From positions 1 through 37,929 of the forward strand of contig WHSV01000028.1 in NCBI GenBank assembly GCA_009379915.1: DNA of 37,929 bases, given 5' to 3'. This DNA is from Actinomycetota bacterium (GTDB taxonomy: Bacteria > Actinomycetota > CADDZG01 > WHSQ01). Positions 14,743-23,097 of this stretch are shown here, one piece after another. How positions within the stretch are numbered: the stretch's first letter is position 1; the number at the start of each line of letters is the position of its first letter. Made by a program: the position numbers and the translations under genes. The notes beneath the pieces were generated by a model that was given only the letters and a program-made list of their open reading frames with translations, was not told where the DNA came from and ran no database searches.

Positions 14743-15486
14743 GTGCTTGACTCGCTGATGGCCGACGTCGGGATCCCCATCGCCTTCGCCGCGGGGCTTG
14801 CGTCGTTCCTCTCGCCCTGCGTCCTGCCGCTGGTGCCCGGCTACATCTCCTATATGTCGGGACTTACCGCGACCGAGCAGGACGCGCGCGCGGGGCTCAG
14901 GGCAGGTGTCGTCGCCCTGGCGTTCGTCGGAGGATTCACCGCCGTCTTCATGGCGCTCGGCCTGACTGCGACCCTGCTCGGTCACTACCTCAATGACAAC
15001 CAGGAACTCCTCTCGCGCATCGGAGGAGCGCTCATCATCGGACTCGGGCTCGTCTTCCTGGGGGTTATCAAGTTGCCCTGGCTCTATCGCGAAAAGCGAT
15101 TTCACCCGCGCCCGGGGGCCGGCGCTGCGGGCAGCGCCCTGCTCGGCGCGACGTTCGCGTTCGGGTGGAGTCCGTGTATCGGAGCGACGCTCGGCGCGGT
15201 GCTCACCATGGCGGCCGGCAGCGGGGCCGCGACCGGAGGCGTTGCGGAGGGGGCCCTTTTGCTGCTCGTCTATTCGCTGGGCCTCGGCGTGCCATTCCTG
15301 CTCGCCGGCGTGGGAGTGAGCCGTCTAACAGGGGCCGTCGCCTGGCTGCGCCTGCACACGCGCGCCATCAATCTCGTCAGCGGTGCGCTGCTGGTCCTTG
15401 TGGGACTCCTGTTCATCTCGGGTCAGTTCTTCCAGATGTCGATCTGGTTCCAAAGAACGTTCCCGGAGGTCCCCTTCAGCCTCTGA
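14743..15486 (+). CDS. ccdA: Cytochrome c biogenesis protein CcdA (thiol:disulfide electron transporter)
   Basis: A 247-residue membrane protein with six predicted helices of the DsbD/CcdA family. It carries electrons from cytoplasmic thioredoxin across the membrane. The two redox cysteines are in the conserved SPCVLPLVPGY (near residue 26) and GWSPCIGATLG (near residue 143) motifs. The GTG start at 14743 lies 7 bp after the TlpA gene. An overlapping ATG at 14741 is in the wrong frame. It should recharge the adjacent TlpA-type protein and, indirectly, CcmH encoded at 34701. Confidence 0.92.
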   Translation: MLDSLMADVGIPIAFAAGLASFLSPCVLPLVPGYISYMSGLTATEQDARAGLRAGVVALAFVGGFTAVFMALGLTATLLGHYLNDNQELLSRIGGALIIGLGLVFLGVIKLPWLYREKRFHPRPGAGAAGSALLGATFAFGWSPCIGATLGAVLTMAAGSGAATGGVAEGALLLLVYSLGLGVPFLLAGVGVSRLTGAVAWLRLHTRAINLVSGALLVLVGLLFISGQFFQMSIWFQRTFPEVPFSL

Positions 15487-15488
15487 GG

Positions 15489-15695
15489 GGCAAGGCAATT
15501 GAAATAGCCGAGGATTCAGCTGGCTTTCCGATCATCACGACGACGGATGTGAGGGACCGATACAACATCTCTTATCAGGCCGCCGGTAACGCTATCGGAG
15601 TACTCGTGGAGGCGGGGTACCTTGACTCGGCTCTCCGCGCTCATCGGAAGGTCTTCTTGGCTCCTGCTGTCCTGAAGATTCTCGAAGAGATTTGA
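15489..15695 (+). pseudogene. Orphan C-terminal winged helix of a Fic-type protein
   Basis: Directly after the ccdA stop an open frame encodes GFPIITTTDVRDRYNISYQA, then AGNAIGVLVEAGYLDSA, then KVFLAPAVLKILEEI. This has the layout of the winged helix that ends many Fic/DOC proteins (…vTa.d.…..vs..tA..aI..L.eaGiL…..R..vy.a..vl..l). There is no Fic core (HPFxxGNGR), no start codon and no ribosome binding site. It is best read as the tail of a lost Fic gene, possibly left by a deletion that brought ccdA next to rex. Confidence 0.5.
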
Positions 15696-15813
15696 CCTCC
15701 AGGTGAGTCAAGTCAGTCGGCCCCCGACCGTACTCGGCGCACAATGTCACAGGTCGATCGTTGTGGCCTCCGGTGCATCCCCCAAAAGTGCAGGTCAGGA
15801 CAGGTTTTGCGGT

Positions 15814-15842
15814 TTGTGATTGCACTCACAAGCCCGTAAGAT
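15814..15842 (+). promoter_or_regulatory. rex-hem promoter with a perfect Rex operator
   Basis: TTGTGATTGCACTCACAA at 15814-15831 has perfect symmetric ends, TTGTGA-N6-TCACAA, the Rex operator consensus. Its left half (15814-15819) doubles as the -35 hexamer, 17 bp from TAAGAT (15837-15842), the -10 box. The ATG at 15852 follows 9 bases later. Bound Rex would block RNA polymerase; NADH would release it. Confidence 0.88.
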
Positions 15843-15851
15843 GCGGTGCAT

Positions 15852-16544
15852 ATGCGCAACCGACCGATCCCCGAAGCCACCGTCGCCCGCCTCCCGATGT
15901 ACCTGCGATCGCTTCTCGATCTCGCCGAGGGCCGCGGAGTCATGACGGTCAGCTCGGAGGAGCTCGCTCGCCTCGCGGGCGTCAACGCGGCGAAGGTGCG
16001 CAAGGACCTGAGCTATCTCGGGAGTTACGGGACGCGCGGTGTCGGATACGACGTCGAGTACCTGCTCTACCAGATCACGCGCGAGCTCGGCCTGACCCAG
16101 GACTGGCCCACTGCGATGATCGGGATCGGAAACCTCGGCCGGGCGCTGGCCTCCTACAAGGGTTTCGCCGAACGAGGTTTTCGGATCACCGCCCTCTTCG
16201 ATGCCGACGACAACGTGATCGGCGAGGAGGTCGGCGGCATCATCGTTCGGCACATCGACGAGCTCAAGGAGGCCGTAGCCGAAGAGGGCCTGTGCATCGG
16301 CATCATCTCGACGCCGCCCTCGGGAGCACAGGAGGTCGCGGAGAAGCTGGTGGACGCCGGCATCAAGTCGATCCTCAACTTCGCTCCCAGTCACGTGAAC
16401 GTCCCACCCGACGTCAACGTGCGCAGGGTCGACCTCTCGGTCGAACTCCAGATCCTCAGCTTCTACCAGCAGCGCACCAAGGCGATCGAGACGGCGCGTG
16501 AGGCCAATCGTCGCCTCGAGAACCAGCAGACCGACCGGAGGTAG
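15852..16544 (+). CDS. rex: Redox-sensing transcriptional repressor Rex
   Basis: A 230-residue repressor with an N-terminal winged helix and a C-terminal Rossmann fold that binds NADH or NAD+. Recognisable signatures are IPEATVARLPMYLR at the N-terminus, VRKDLSYLGSYGTRGVGYDV (DNA-binding wing and linker) and the dinucleotide motif GIGNLG (G91, G93, G96). Rex binds DNA when NADH/NAD+ is low and releases it when NADH rises. The ATG at 15852 is preferred because the -10 box ends 9 nt before it; a GTG at 15846 would add two residues. It heads the haem operon, as in Streptomyces rex-hemACD, and its own promoter carries a Rex site. Confidence 0.95.
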   Translation: MRNRPIPEATVARLPMYLRSLLDLAEGRGVMTVSSEELARLAGVNAAKVRKDLSYLGSYGTRGVGYDVEYLLYQITRELGLTQDWPTAMIGIGNLGRALASYKGFAERGFRITALFDADDNVIGEEVGGIIVRHIDELKEAVAEEGLCIGIISTPPSGAQEVAEKLVDAGIKSILNFAPSHVNVPPDVNVRRVDLSVELQILSFYQQRTKAIETAREANRRLENQQTDRR

Positions 16545-16553
16545 GTTCAACCC

Positions 16554-17831
16554 ATGTCCATAGTGGTCGTGGGGCTCAACCACAAGACGTCTCCGATCAG
16601 CCTGCTCGAACGCCTCGCCATCCCGGACGAGCGACACGCAAAAGCACTCGCCGAGCTGATGCACTGCGACCATGTCACCGAGGGCGCGATTCTCTCGACC
16701 TGCAACCGTGTCGAGGTTTATGCCAGCGTGACGAAGTTCCACCCCGGGGCTCAGGCCCTACGGAACTTTCTCAGTGACTTCTGTCATGTCGCGCCGGAGG
16801 ACTTCAGCGACCATCTCTACACGTACTTCGACGAAGGCGCGGTCTCGCACCTGTTCAGAGTGGCTGCAGGCGTCGACTCGCTGATAGTCGGCGAGTCCGA
16901 GATTCTCGGTCAGGTCCGCAGAGCAATCGCGTTCGCCGAAGACGAAGAATCTGTCGGTCGCAACCTGCGCCGCGCCTTCAGCCAGGCGCTCGCCGTCGGC
17001 AAGAGGGCCCGGACCGAGACCGAGATCGCCCGTAACCCCGTGTCGATTTCCTCGGCGGCCGTCGAGCTGGCGCGGCGCACCTTTGCCGAGAAGTCCCTAG
17101 AGGACAAGAAGGTCGTCATCGTGGGCGCGGGCAAGATGGGACGGCTCGCCGTGCAGTCACTGCAGGCTGCGGGTGCAACGGGGACCACAGTCGTCAACCG
17201 CAGCGAGGATCGGGCTCAGAGCCTCGCCGATACCTACGGTGTCGAGACGCGCACCTTCGGCGATCTGCAGGACGTCATCGCCGAGGCCGACATCGTCATC
17301 TGCTCGACTACGGCCACAGGGTCGGTGCTCGATTACACGACGGCTCGAGCCGCGATGGAACGACGCAACCGCCCCGATGCGCTGATCATCGTCGATATTG
17401 CAGTTCCGCGCGATGTGGAACCCTCGGTCGGCGAGATCGACAACCTCGTGCTGCGCGACATCGAGGATCTGCGCGCGCTCGTTGACAACAACATGGGTGG
17501 ACGGCTCGGTGAGATCTCGAAAGTCGAGGACATCATCGGCGCCGAACTCGAACGCTTCACGCGCTGGGAACGAGCACTCGAGATCGCTCCGGCGATCGCG
17601 CGCCTGGTTGACCGTTCGGAGGCTATGCGCAGCTCGGAACTGGAACGCTTCAGGTCTCAGTTGGGAGAACTGACACCCGAGCAAAGTGAAGCAATCGACC
17701 AGATGACACGCCGCATCGTTAACAAGATCCTGCACTCGCCGCTCAGCAAGTCCAGGGAAATCGCAAGCTCTACGCAGGGTCATGTCTACCTCGAGGCGTT
17801 GTACGAGCTCTTCGAGCTCGATGATGACTAA
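16554..17831 (+). CDS. hemA: Glutamyl-tRNA reductase
   Basis: A 425-residue enzyme catalysing the first step of C5-pathway tetrapyrrole synthesis: NADPH-dependent reduction of glutamyl-tRNA to glutamate-1-semialdehyde. The nucleophilic C50 lies in STCNRVEVY, GLNHKTSP marks the N-terminus, and GVDSLIVGESEILGQ is the conserved catalytic-domain block. VVIVGAGKMGRLA begins the NADPH domain. The C-terminal helical dimerisation domain is complete. The ATG is 9 bp after rex, whose last codons contain GGAGG. The 3' end overlaps hemC by 11 bp. It is the usual control point of haem synthesis and is here under Rex control. Confidence 0.96.
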   Translation: MSIVVVGLNHKTSPISLLERLAIPDERHAKALAELMHCDHVTEGAILSTCNRVEVYASVTKFHPGAQALRNFLSDFCHVAPEDFSDHLYTYFDEGAVSHLFRVAAGVDSLIVGESEILGQVRRAIAFAEDEESVGRNLRRAFSQALAVGKRARTETEIARNPVSISSAAVELARRTFAEKSLEDKKVVIVGAGKMGRLAVQSLQAAGATGTTVVNRSEDRAQSLADTYGVETRTFGDLQDVIAEADIVICSTTATGSVLDYTTARAAMERRNRPDALIIVDIAVPRDVEPSVGEIDNLVLRDIEDLRALVDNNMGGRLGEISKVEDIIGAELERFTRWERALEIAPAIARLVDRSEAMRSSELERFRSQLGELTPEQSEAIDQMTRRIVNKILHSPLSKSREIASSTQGHVYLEALYELFELDDD

Positions 17832-18792
17832 AGAGTGGCCCGATCGCATCGTCGTAGCGAGTCGCGGCTCGCAACTTGCAATGCGCCAGACCGAGATCCT
17901 CGGAGACCTGCTGCGCGCGGCTGATCCGGAACTTCAGGTCGATGTTCTGACCGTCAGCACGAAAGGCGACAAGGACAAGAGCATCCCGTTCAGCGCGATC
18001 GGGGCCAAGGGGATCTTCACCACCGAGGTCTCCGCCGAGGTGCTCGCCGGCAACGCGGACGTGGCCCTGCACTCGGCCAAGGACCTCACCGCCGAGCTTG
18101 GACCGGGCACCGCTCTGATCTGCATCCCCCGACGCGCCGATGCGCGCGATGTCGTCGTCGGAGGCGAGGGTGTAAGCGGAGAGGAACGGCTTGCGTCGCT
18201 TTCAACGGGGACCCGGGTCGGCACGTCGAGCATGCGCCGCAAGGTGCTTCTGACCGAGGCGCGCCCCAATCTCGAGGTCGTCGAGTTTCGCGGGAATCTC
18301 GATACCCGGCTTCGCAAGGTCGCCGAGGGCGAGGTCGATGCGGCGGTCCTGGCGGCCGCCGGGATCCACCGCCTGGGGGGAGTGGACGAGAATCAGTTCG
18401 GTCCGCTCGAGCCCACGCGCTGGGTTCCCTCGCCGGCGCAGGGCGCCCTTGCGGTCGAGGCGCTCGCGGAGCGCACCGACCTGGCCGAGCTGTTCGAGCG
18501 CATCGGGAGCCCCGCTGCGGCCGCCGAGGTCGCCTGCGAGCGGGCCTTCTCGGCTCGCCTGGAGGGCGGATGTTCGGTACCGCTCGGTTGCCACGCGCAG
18601 GCAAGTGAGCGAGGCTTGCTCGTTACCGGGATGTTGGGCTCGCCTCTCACGGACCAGGTGCTGCGAGATCGGATATCGGGCACACCGGCAGAGGCGGAGT
18701 CGCTGGGGGTCGAGCTGGCCGAGGCGATCCTTGCAGCAGGTGGCGGCGAGATCCTCGAAGACATCAAAGCCGAAGAGATACAGCGGAGCTGA
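17821..18792 (+). CDS. hemC: Porphobilinogen deaminase (hydroxymethylbilane synthase)
   Basis: A 323-residue enzyme that joins four porphobilinogens into hydroxymethylbilane. Signatures: IVVASRGSQLAMRQTE at the N-terminus, VALHSAKDLT (catalytic loop, with Thr where Pro is usual), GTSSMRRKVLL, VEFRGNLDTRLRK, and LEGGCSVPLGCHA, whose first Cys (C251) attaches the dipyrromethane cofactor. The ATG at 17821 lies inside the end of hemA; a second ATG at 17824 is equally possible. The frame is open further upstream but those codons belong to hemA. Its product feeds the HemD domain encoded 3 bp downstream. Confidence 0.95.
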   Translation: MMTKEWPDRIVVASRGSQLAMRQTEILGDLLRAADPELQVDVLTVSTKGDKDKSIPFSAIGAKGIFTTEVSAEVLAGNADVALHSAKDLTAELGPGTALICIPRRADARDVVVGGEGVSGEERLASLSTGTRVGTSSMRRKVLLTEARPNLEVVEFRGNLDTRLRKVAEGEVDAAVLAAAGIHRLGGVDENQFGPLEPTRWVPSPAQGALAVEALAERTDLAELFERIGSPAAAAEVACERAFSARLEGGCSVPLGCHAQASERGLLVTGMLGSPLTDQVLRDRISGTPAEAESLGVELAEAILAAGGGEILEDIKAEEIQRS

Positions 18793-18795
18793 GCC

Positions 18796-20400
18796 ATGCA
18801 CCGATCCGGATGTGTCTATCTCGTGGGGGCCGGGCCGGGTGATCCCGGGTTGGTCACCGCACGCGGTCTCGAGCTCCTTCGGGCTTGCGACGTTCTTCTG
18901 TACGACCGGCTCGTCGCGCGCGAGTTGCTCGACGAGGCGCCGCAGGCCGAGCGGATCTTCGTCGGCAAGAAGCCGGGCGAGGAGCACTCGCGTCAGTTGG
19001 TCGCCGACGCCTTGATGATCGATCGAGCCAAGGCCGGAGCAATGGTGGTTCGGCTGAAGGGCGGGGATCCATTCGTCTTTGGACGCGGGGGAGAGGAGCT
19101 CGAGCTCCTGTCGCAGGCAGGAGTGTCGTTCGAGGTCGTCCCGGGGGTCAGTTCCGCAATCGCCGCAGCGTCCTACGCGGGCATTCCCCTCACCCACCGA
19201 GGCGTTGCAACGAGCTTCGCCGTTCTCACGGCTAATGAGGAGGCTGAGGGGTCAATTGCTTGGGACCACATGGCGACGGGTCCCGACACGCTCGTGCTGA
19301 TGATGGGTGTTCGCTCGCTCCGGCGCGTAGCCTCACGGCTCATCGAAAGGGGACGAGACCCTCAGACGCCCGCGGCGATGGTCGAATGGGGGACGCTGCC
19401 GCGGCAGCGCGTGGTGACGGGGACTCTCGACAAGATCGCAGCTTTGGCGGCCGAGTCGGACATCAAGCCGCCGGCGACGGCCTACGTCGGGAACGTCGTC
19501 AAGCTGAGGGAGACGATCGCGTGGTTCGAGCAGCGCCCGCTACACGGTCTACGCGTGGTCGTTACGCGCGCTCGTCATCAGGCGGAGGCATTCGGGGACA
19601 TCCTCGCCGAGGCCGGCGCCGAGGTCATCTACCTGCCGACCATCGAGATCACCGATCCCGAGAGCTTCACGGATGTCGACCTCGCCGCGAAGAAGCTTGC
19701 CGAGGGTCTCTACGCATGGGTGGTGTTCACCTCGGCCAATGGACTCGAGAAGTTCTTCGAGCGTTTGCGCGCGTGTGGTTACGACGCACGTGCGTTTTCA
19801 CGAACCAAGGTCGCCGCCGTTGGGCGCGTGACGGCGGGCCTCTTGGAGGAGCGAGGAATCAGAGCCGACTTCGTTCCGGAATCCTTCGCCGCGGAGACTC
19901 TCGTCGAGAGCATGGACCGCGGAGTGGGCCGAGTGCTCCTGCCCCGCGTCGAGAACGGCCCGAGCGAGATTCTGGATCTGCTGAAGAGCGCAGGGTGGAC
20001 GCCGGAGGAGTGTGCGACCTACAAGAACGTGCTGGGTTCTCCCTCACATCCGGGAGTGGAACGCGTGCGCGCTGGGAGCTTCGATGTGGTCACGTTCGCG
20101 AGCGCGTCGGCAGTTCGTGCGTTCGTCGAACTGATGGGCGAACCCGAGGAGTTGGGACTTGGGGGACATGCCGAGCGGGGACTTCTGAATGTGGCCTGCA
20201 TCGGACCTCAAACGGCGGCCGCGGCCGAGGAGACCGGCTTCCGAGTCGACATCGTTGCGACGGAGCACACCGGGGGCGGCCTGCGCGACGCGATGATCAC
20301 TCATTTCTCCGGGGCGGGCATCGAAACGGAAGCGGAGTTGGGGGAGAGCGGCCCGTCCGAGGCAGAGATCCCGGACGATAGTGGGACAATGACCCAATGA
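18796..20400 (+). CDS. Fused uroporphyrinogen-III C-methyltransferase / uroporphyrinogen-III synthase
   Basis: A 534-residue bifunctional enzyme. Residues about 5-245 are the SUMT (CobA/CysG-A) domain: VYLVGAGPGDPGLVTARG, VRLKGGDPFVFGRGGEE and the PGVSS loop that contact SAM. Residues about 255-510 are the HemD domain (LRVVVTRARHQAEAFGDILAE … VVFTSANGLEKFFERL … VTFASASAVRAF), which closes hydroxymethylbilane to uroporphyrinogen III. The fusion channels the branch point towards precorrin-2, hence sirohaem and possibly cobalamin, as well as haem. Such cobA-hemD fusions are common in Actinobacteria and clostridia. Sirohaem is needed by the sulfite reductase at 8643. The stop overlaps the hemB ATG (ATGA). 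Confidence 0.94.
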   Translation: MHRSGCVYLVGAGPGDPGLVTARGLELLRACDVLLYDRLVARELLDEAPQAERIFVGKKPGEEHSRQLVADALMIDRAKAGAMVVRLKGGDPFVFGRGGEELELLSQAGVSFEVVPGVSSAIAAASYAGIPLTHRGVATSFAVLTANEEAEGSIAWDHMATGPDTLVLMMGVRSLRRVASRLIERGRDPQTPAAMVEWGTLPRQRVVTGTLDKIAALAAESDIKPPATAYVGNVVKLRETIAWFEQRPLHGLRVVVTRARHQAEAFGDILAEAGAEVIYLPTIEITDPESFTDVDLAAKKLAEGLYAWVVFTSANGLEKFFERLRACGYDARAFSRTKVAAVGRVTAGLLEERGIRADFVPESFAAETLVESMDRGVGRVLLPRVENGPSEILDLLKSAGWTPEECATYKNVLGSPSHPGVERVRAGSFDVVTFASASAVRAFVELMGEPEELGLGGHAERGLLNVACIGPQTAAAAEETGFRVDIVATEHTGGGLRDAMITHFSGAGIETEAELGESGPSEAEIPDDSGTMTQ

Positions 20401-21374
20401 GTTCCTTCCCGTCTTACCGGCCGCGCAGGCTTCGGCGGACCTCCGGCCTGCGGAGGGCGTTCGCGGAGACGGCAGTTGCGCCCTCGGACTTGATCGCACC
20501 GCTTTTCGTGAAGGAAGCGCTCTCGGAACCCGAACCGATCTCGTCCATGCCGGGCCACGGCCAGCACACGCTCGAGAGTCTCGTCAAGGAGGGCCGCGAG
20601 CTCGCGGAACGTGGAGTGGCCGGCGTGTTGCTGTTCGGTGTGCCCTCACACAAAGACGCCGAGGGCAGCCAGTCGCATCACCCCGACGGCATCCTGCAAC
20701 GGGGTCTGACTGGGCTGAAGGATGAGCTCGGCGACGATTTCGTCGTGGTGGCCGATCTGTGTCTCTGCGAGTACACGGATCACGGGCACTGCGGACTGCT
20801 GGATGGCGAACAGGTGGACAACGACTCGACGCTCGAGGTCTACGGGCGCATCGCGGTGAGCCAAGCCTCAGCCGGTGCCGACATGGTGGCACCGAGCGGA
20901 ATGATGGACGGTCAGGTTGGGTCCATTCGAAAGGCACTCGATCAGGCGGGACACGAGTCGACGCCGATACTCGCCTACTCCGCGAAGTATGCATCGGGTT
21001 TCTACGGACCGTTTCGGCAGGCCGCCGAGGGTGCGCCGCAGTTCGGTGATCGGAAGGGCTACCAACAGCCCCCCGAGAATGTCGACGAGGCGCTGCGCGA
21101 AGCCGAGCTCGACATCGCCGAGGGAGCCGACGCGGTCATGGTCAAACCCGCTCTCAGCTATCTCGACGTGCTTCGCGCGGTGAAGGATCGTTTCGCATAT
21201 CCGACCGCCGCCTACAACGTCTCGGGCGAGTACTCGATGCTGATTGCGGGGGCCGAGCGAGGATGGATCGACGAACGTCAGGCCGCGCTCGAGGTGCTCA
21301 CCTCGATCCGCCGAGCCGGCGCGGATCTGATCATCACCTACCACGCCAAGAAGGCGGCCGAGTGGCTCGCGTAG
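20397..21374 (+). CDS. hemB: Delta-aminolevulinic acid dehydratase (porphobilinogen synthase)
   Basis: A 325-residue enzyme that condenses two 5-aminolevulinates to porphobilinogen. The two Schiff-base lysines are K197 (AYSAKYAS) and K250 (VMVKPAL). The metal site is the three-cysteine zinc type: C122, C124 and C132 in ADLCLCEYTDHGHCG. Many bacteria instead have Asp and use magnesium, so a zinc enzyme is predicted. The start ATG overlaps the previous stop codon by four bases. In the operon it is one step after hemL biochemically although hemL is encoded downstream. Confidence 0.96.
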   Translation: MSSFPSYRPRRLRRTSGLRRAFAETAVAPSDLIAPLFVKEALSEPEPISSMPGHGQHTLESLVKEGRELAERGVAGVLLFGVPSHKDAEGSQSHHPDGILQRGLTGLKDELGDDFVVVADLCLCEYTDHGHCGLLDGEQVDNDSTLEVYGRIAVSQASAGADMVAPSGMMDGQVGSIRKALDQAGHESTPILAYSAKYASGFYGPFRQAAEGAPQFGDRKGYQQPPENVDEALREAELDIAEGADAVMVKPALSYLDVLRAVKDRFAYPTAAYNVSGEYSMLIAGAERGWIDERQAALEVLTSIRRAGADLIITYHAKKAAEWLA

Positions 21375-21404
21375 CAGCCCGCGCGGTGGCGTGTTGAGGC
21401 TCGT

Positions 21405-22706
21405 GTGAGCGCGCGCGATCACACCCGCTCGGACAAGCTCTTTGCCGAGGCGAGCGGTCTGATGCCGGGAGGAGTTTCGTCTCCGGTGCGCGCCTTCAGC
21501 GCGGTCGGCTCCCATCCGTTCTTCGTCGAGCGGGCGTCGGGTGCAACGATCACCGACGTCGATGGAAACCAGTACATCGACCTCGTCCAGAGTTGGGGCG
21601 CGTTGCTGTTCGGGCACGCGCACCCGGAGATAGTTCGAGCGGTCGCAGATGCTGCTGCGCGGGGAACGTCTTTTGGGACCCCGAGCGAGCTGGAAGTCGA
21701 GATGGCTCGCACGGTCGTCGGGATGATCCCCAATGTCGAGCGAGTGCGATTCGTTTCGTCGGGGACCGAAGCCGGCATGAGCGCAGCGCGTCTCGCGCGC
21801 GGCGCAACGGGGCGCACCAAGTTATTGAAGTTCACCGGTTGCTACCACGGGCATGCCGATGCGTTGCTGGTTCAAGCCGGTTCGGGTGTGGCGACGCTGG
21901 GAATTCCGGGAACACCCGGCGTCACCGATGGCGCGACGGCGGACACGATCACCTGTGAGTACAACGACCTCGACGAGGTGCGCTCTGTGGTCGAACCCTT
22001 TTCGGATCAAGTGGCCGCGATCCTGGTCGAACCGGTAGCGGCGAACATGGGGCTGGTCGTGCCGAACGACGGTTACCTCGAAGGCCTGCGCGCGATCGCC
22101 GACGAAATCGGCGCCCTGCTGGTCTTCGACGAGGTCATTACCGGTTTCCGGCTTGCAGCAGGCGGCGCGCAGGAGCGCTTTCAAGTACGCGCCGACATCG
22201 TGCTGCTCGGCAAGATCATCGGTGGAGGGCTGCCGGTGGGTGCGATCGCCGGATCTGCGGAGCTTCTCGACCAGTTTGCTCCCACGGGTCCCATCTACCA
22301 GGCGGGGACGTTGTCGGGAAACCCGGTCGCGATGGCGGCGGGGTTGACGAACCTGCAAATGATCCAAGCGGACCCCGGCATCTACGACCGTGTTCAGGAA
22401 CGTGCTCGGTCGCTCGTTCGAGGTCTTATCGACGCGGCCGACCATGCGGCCACCGTTCCGCTGTATGCCGCTGCCATCGGCGGCCTCGCCGGGTTCTTCT
22501 TCTCCGAGGACGAGATCATCAACTACAGCCAAGCCGCAGCCACCTCAGAGGAGACCTACGCTAAATTCTTCAGGGGGATGCTCGAGCGCGGCGTGTATCT
22601 GCCCCCCTCCCGTTTCGAGGCGCTGTTCATCGGCGACGCGCACACCGAGGATCACGTCGACCACATCGTCCACGCCGCGGCTGATGTCTTCGCCACGCTC
22701 CGGTAA
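21405..22706 (+). CDS. hemL: Glutamate-1-semialdehyde 2,1-aminomutase
   Basis: A 433-residue PLP enzyme that isomerises glutamate-1-semialdehyde to 5-aminolevulinate. Characteristic blocks: LMPGGVSSPVRAF, DVDGNQYIDLVQSWGALLFGH, SSGTEAGMSAARLARG, GCYHGHAD and the PLP lysine K270 in LLGKIIGGGLPVGA. The usual SGTEATMSA block has Gly in place of Thr here. The GTG start is preceded by GAGG. It lies 30 bp after hemB and completes the set that converts glutamyl-tRNA to uroporphyrinogen III. hemE and later haem genes are not in the window. Confidence 0.95.
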   Translation: MSARDHTRSDKLFAEASGLMPGGVSSPVRAFSAVGSHPFFVERASGATITDVDGNQYIDLVQSWGALLFGHAHPEIVRAVADAAARGTSFGTPSELEVEMARTVVGMIPNVERVRFVSSGTEAGMSAARLARGATGRTKLLKFTGCYHGHADALLVQAGSGVATLGIPGTPGVTDGATADTITCEYNDLDEVRSVVEPFSDQVAAILVEPVAANMGLVVPNDGYLEGLRAIADEIGALLVFDEVITGFRLAAGGAQERFQVRADIVLLGKIIGGGLPVGAIAGSAELLDQFAPTGPIYQAGTLSGNPVAMAAGLTNLQMIQADPGIYDRVQERARSLVRGLIDAADHAATVPLYAAAIGGLAGFFFSEDEIINYSQAAATSEETYAKFFRGMLERGVYLPPSRFEALFIGDAHTEDHVDHIVHAAADVFATLR

Positions 22707-22983
22707 GCCTCTCGACGAGGAGCCCCGGCGAGACGGCTCTTCGGGGGACACGGGCGTACCCGAAGGTGATGACCCCTCGTTCCCCCGACGTTGGTGGAGC
22801 AGGGTCGAGGCGTGGCGCCGGCTGATGCTCGGGGGGGGTGTCATTCTCCTGCTCGCGGCAATACTGCGCGCCCGCTTGGGTGACTCGTTCCCCGACTCGG
22901 CGTTGTTCGCTTCCAACGTCGGCGGCTACTTGCTGCTGGCCCTCGGTTTCGCGCAGTTCTTCCGGGACCGCGGCAACAAATAG
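22684..22983 (+). CDS. Small two-TM membrane protein at the end of the hem operon
   Basis: A 99-residue frame with an acidic, disordered N-terminal third (residues 1-35), an amphipathic RRWWSRVEAWRRL and two membrane segments (about 47-62 and 75-92) ending in FFRDRGNK. It resembles the small DUF-type membrane proteins found beside actinobacterial genes, but I do not recognise a family. The ATG overlaps the end of hemL by 23 bp with no visible ribosome binding site, so translation would rely on coupling; an internal ATG at 22822 is possible but would remove half the protein. Function unknown. Confidence 0.6.
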   Translation: MSSPRSGKPLDEEPRRDGSSGDTGVPEGDDPSFPRRWWSRVEAWRRLMLGGGVILLLAAILRARLGDSFPDSALFASNVGGYLLLALGFAQFFRDRGNK

Positions 22984-23097
22984 TCGGCCCCCCGGACGGG
23001 ATCCGGCACCAACTTCGCATCACGGGATCGACTTGGAAGAGGACCGTTTTTTCGGGCCCCTCAGACTCACCGGTAAATCGCGGATGAACGAGCGCCA

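Noticed and set aside
22992-23006. Terminator after the hem operon (CCGGA-N5-TCCGG)
   Set aside because: The stem is only 5 bp and no T run follows; too weak to call.
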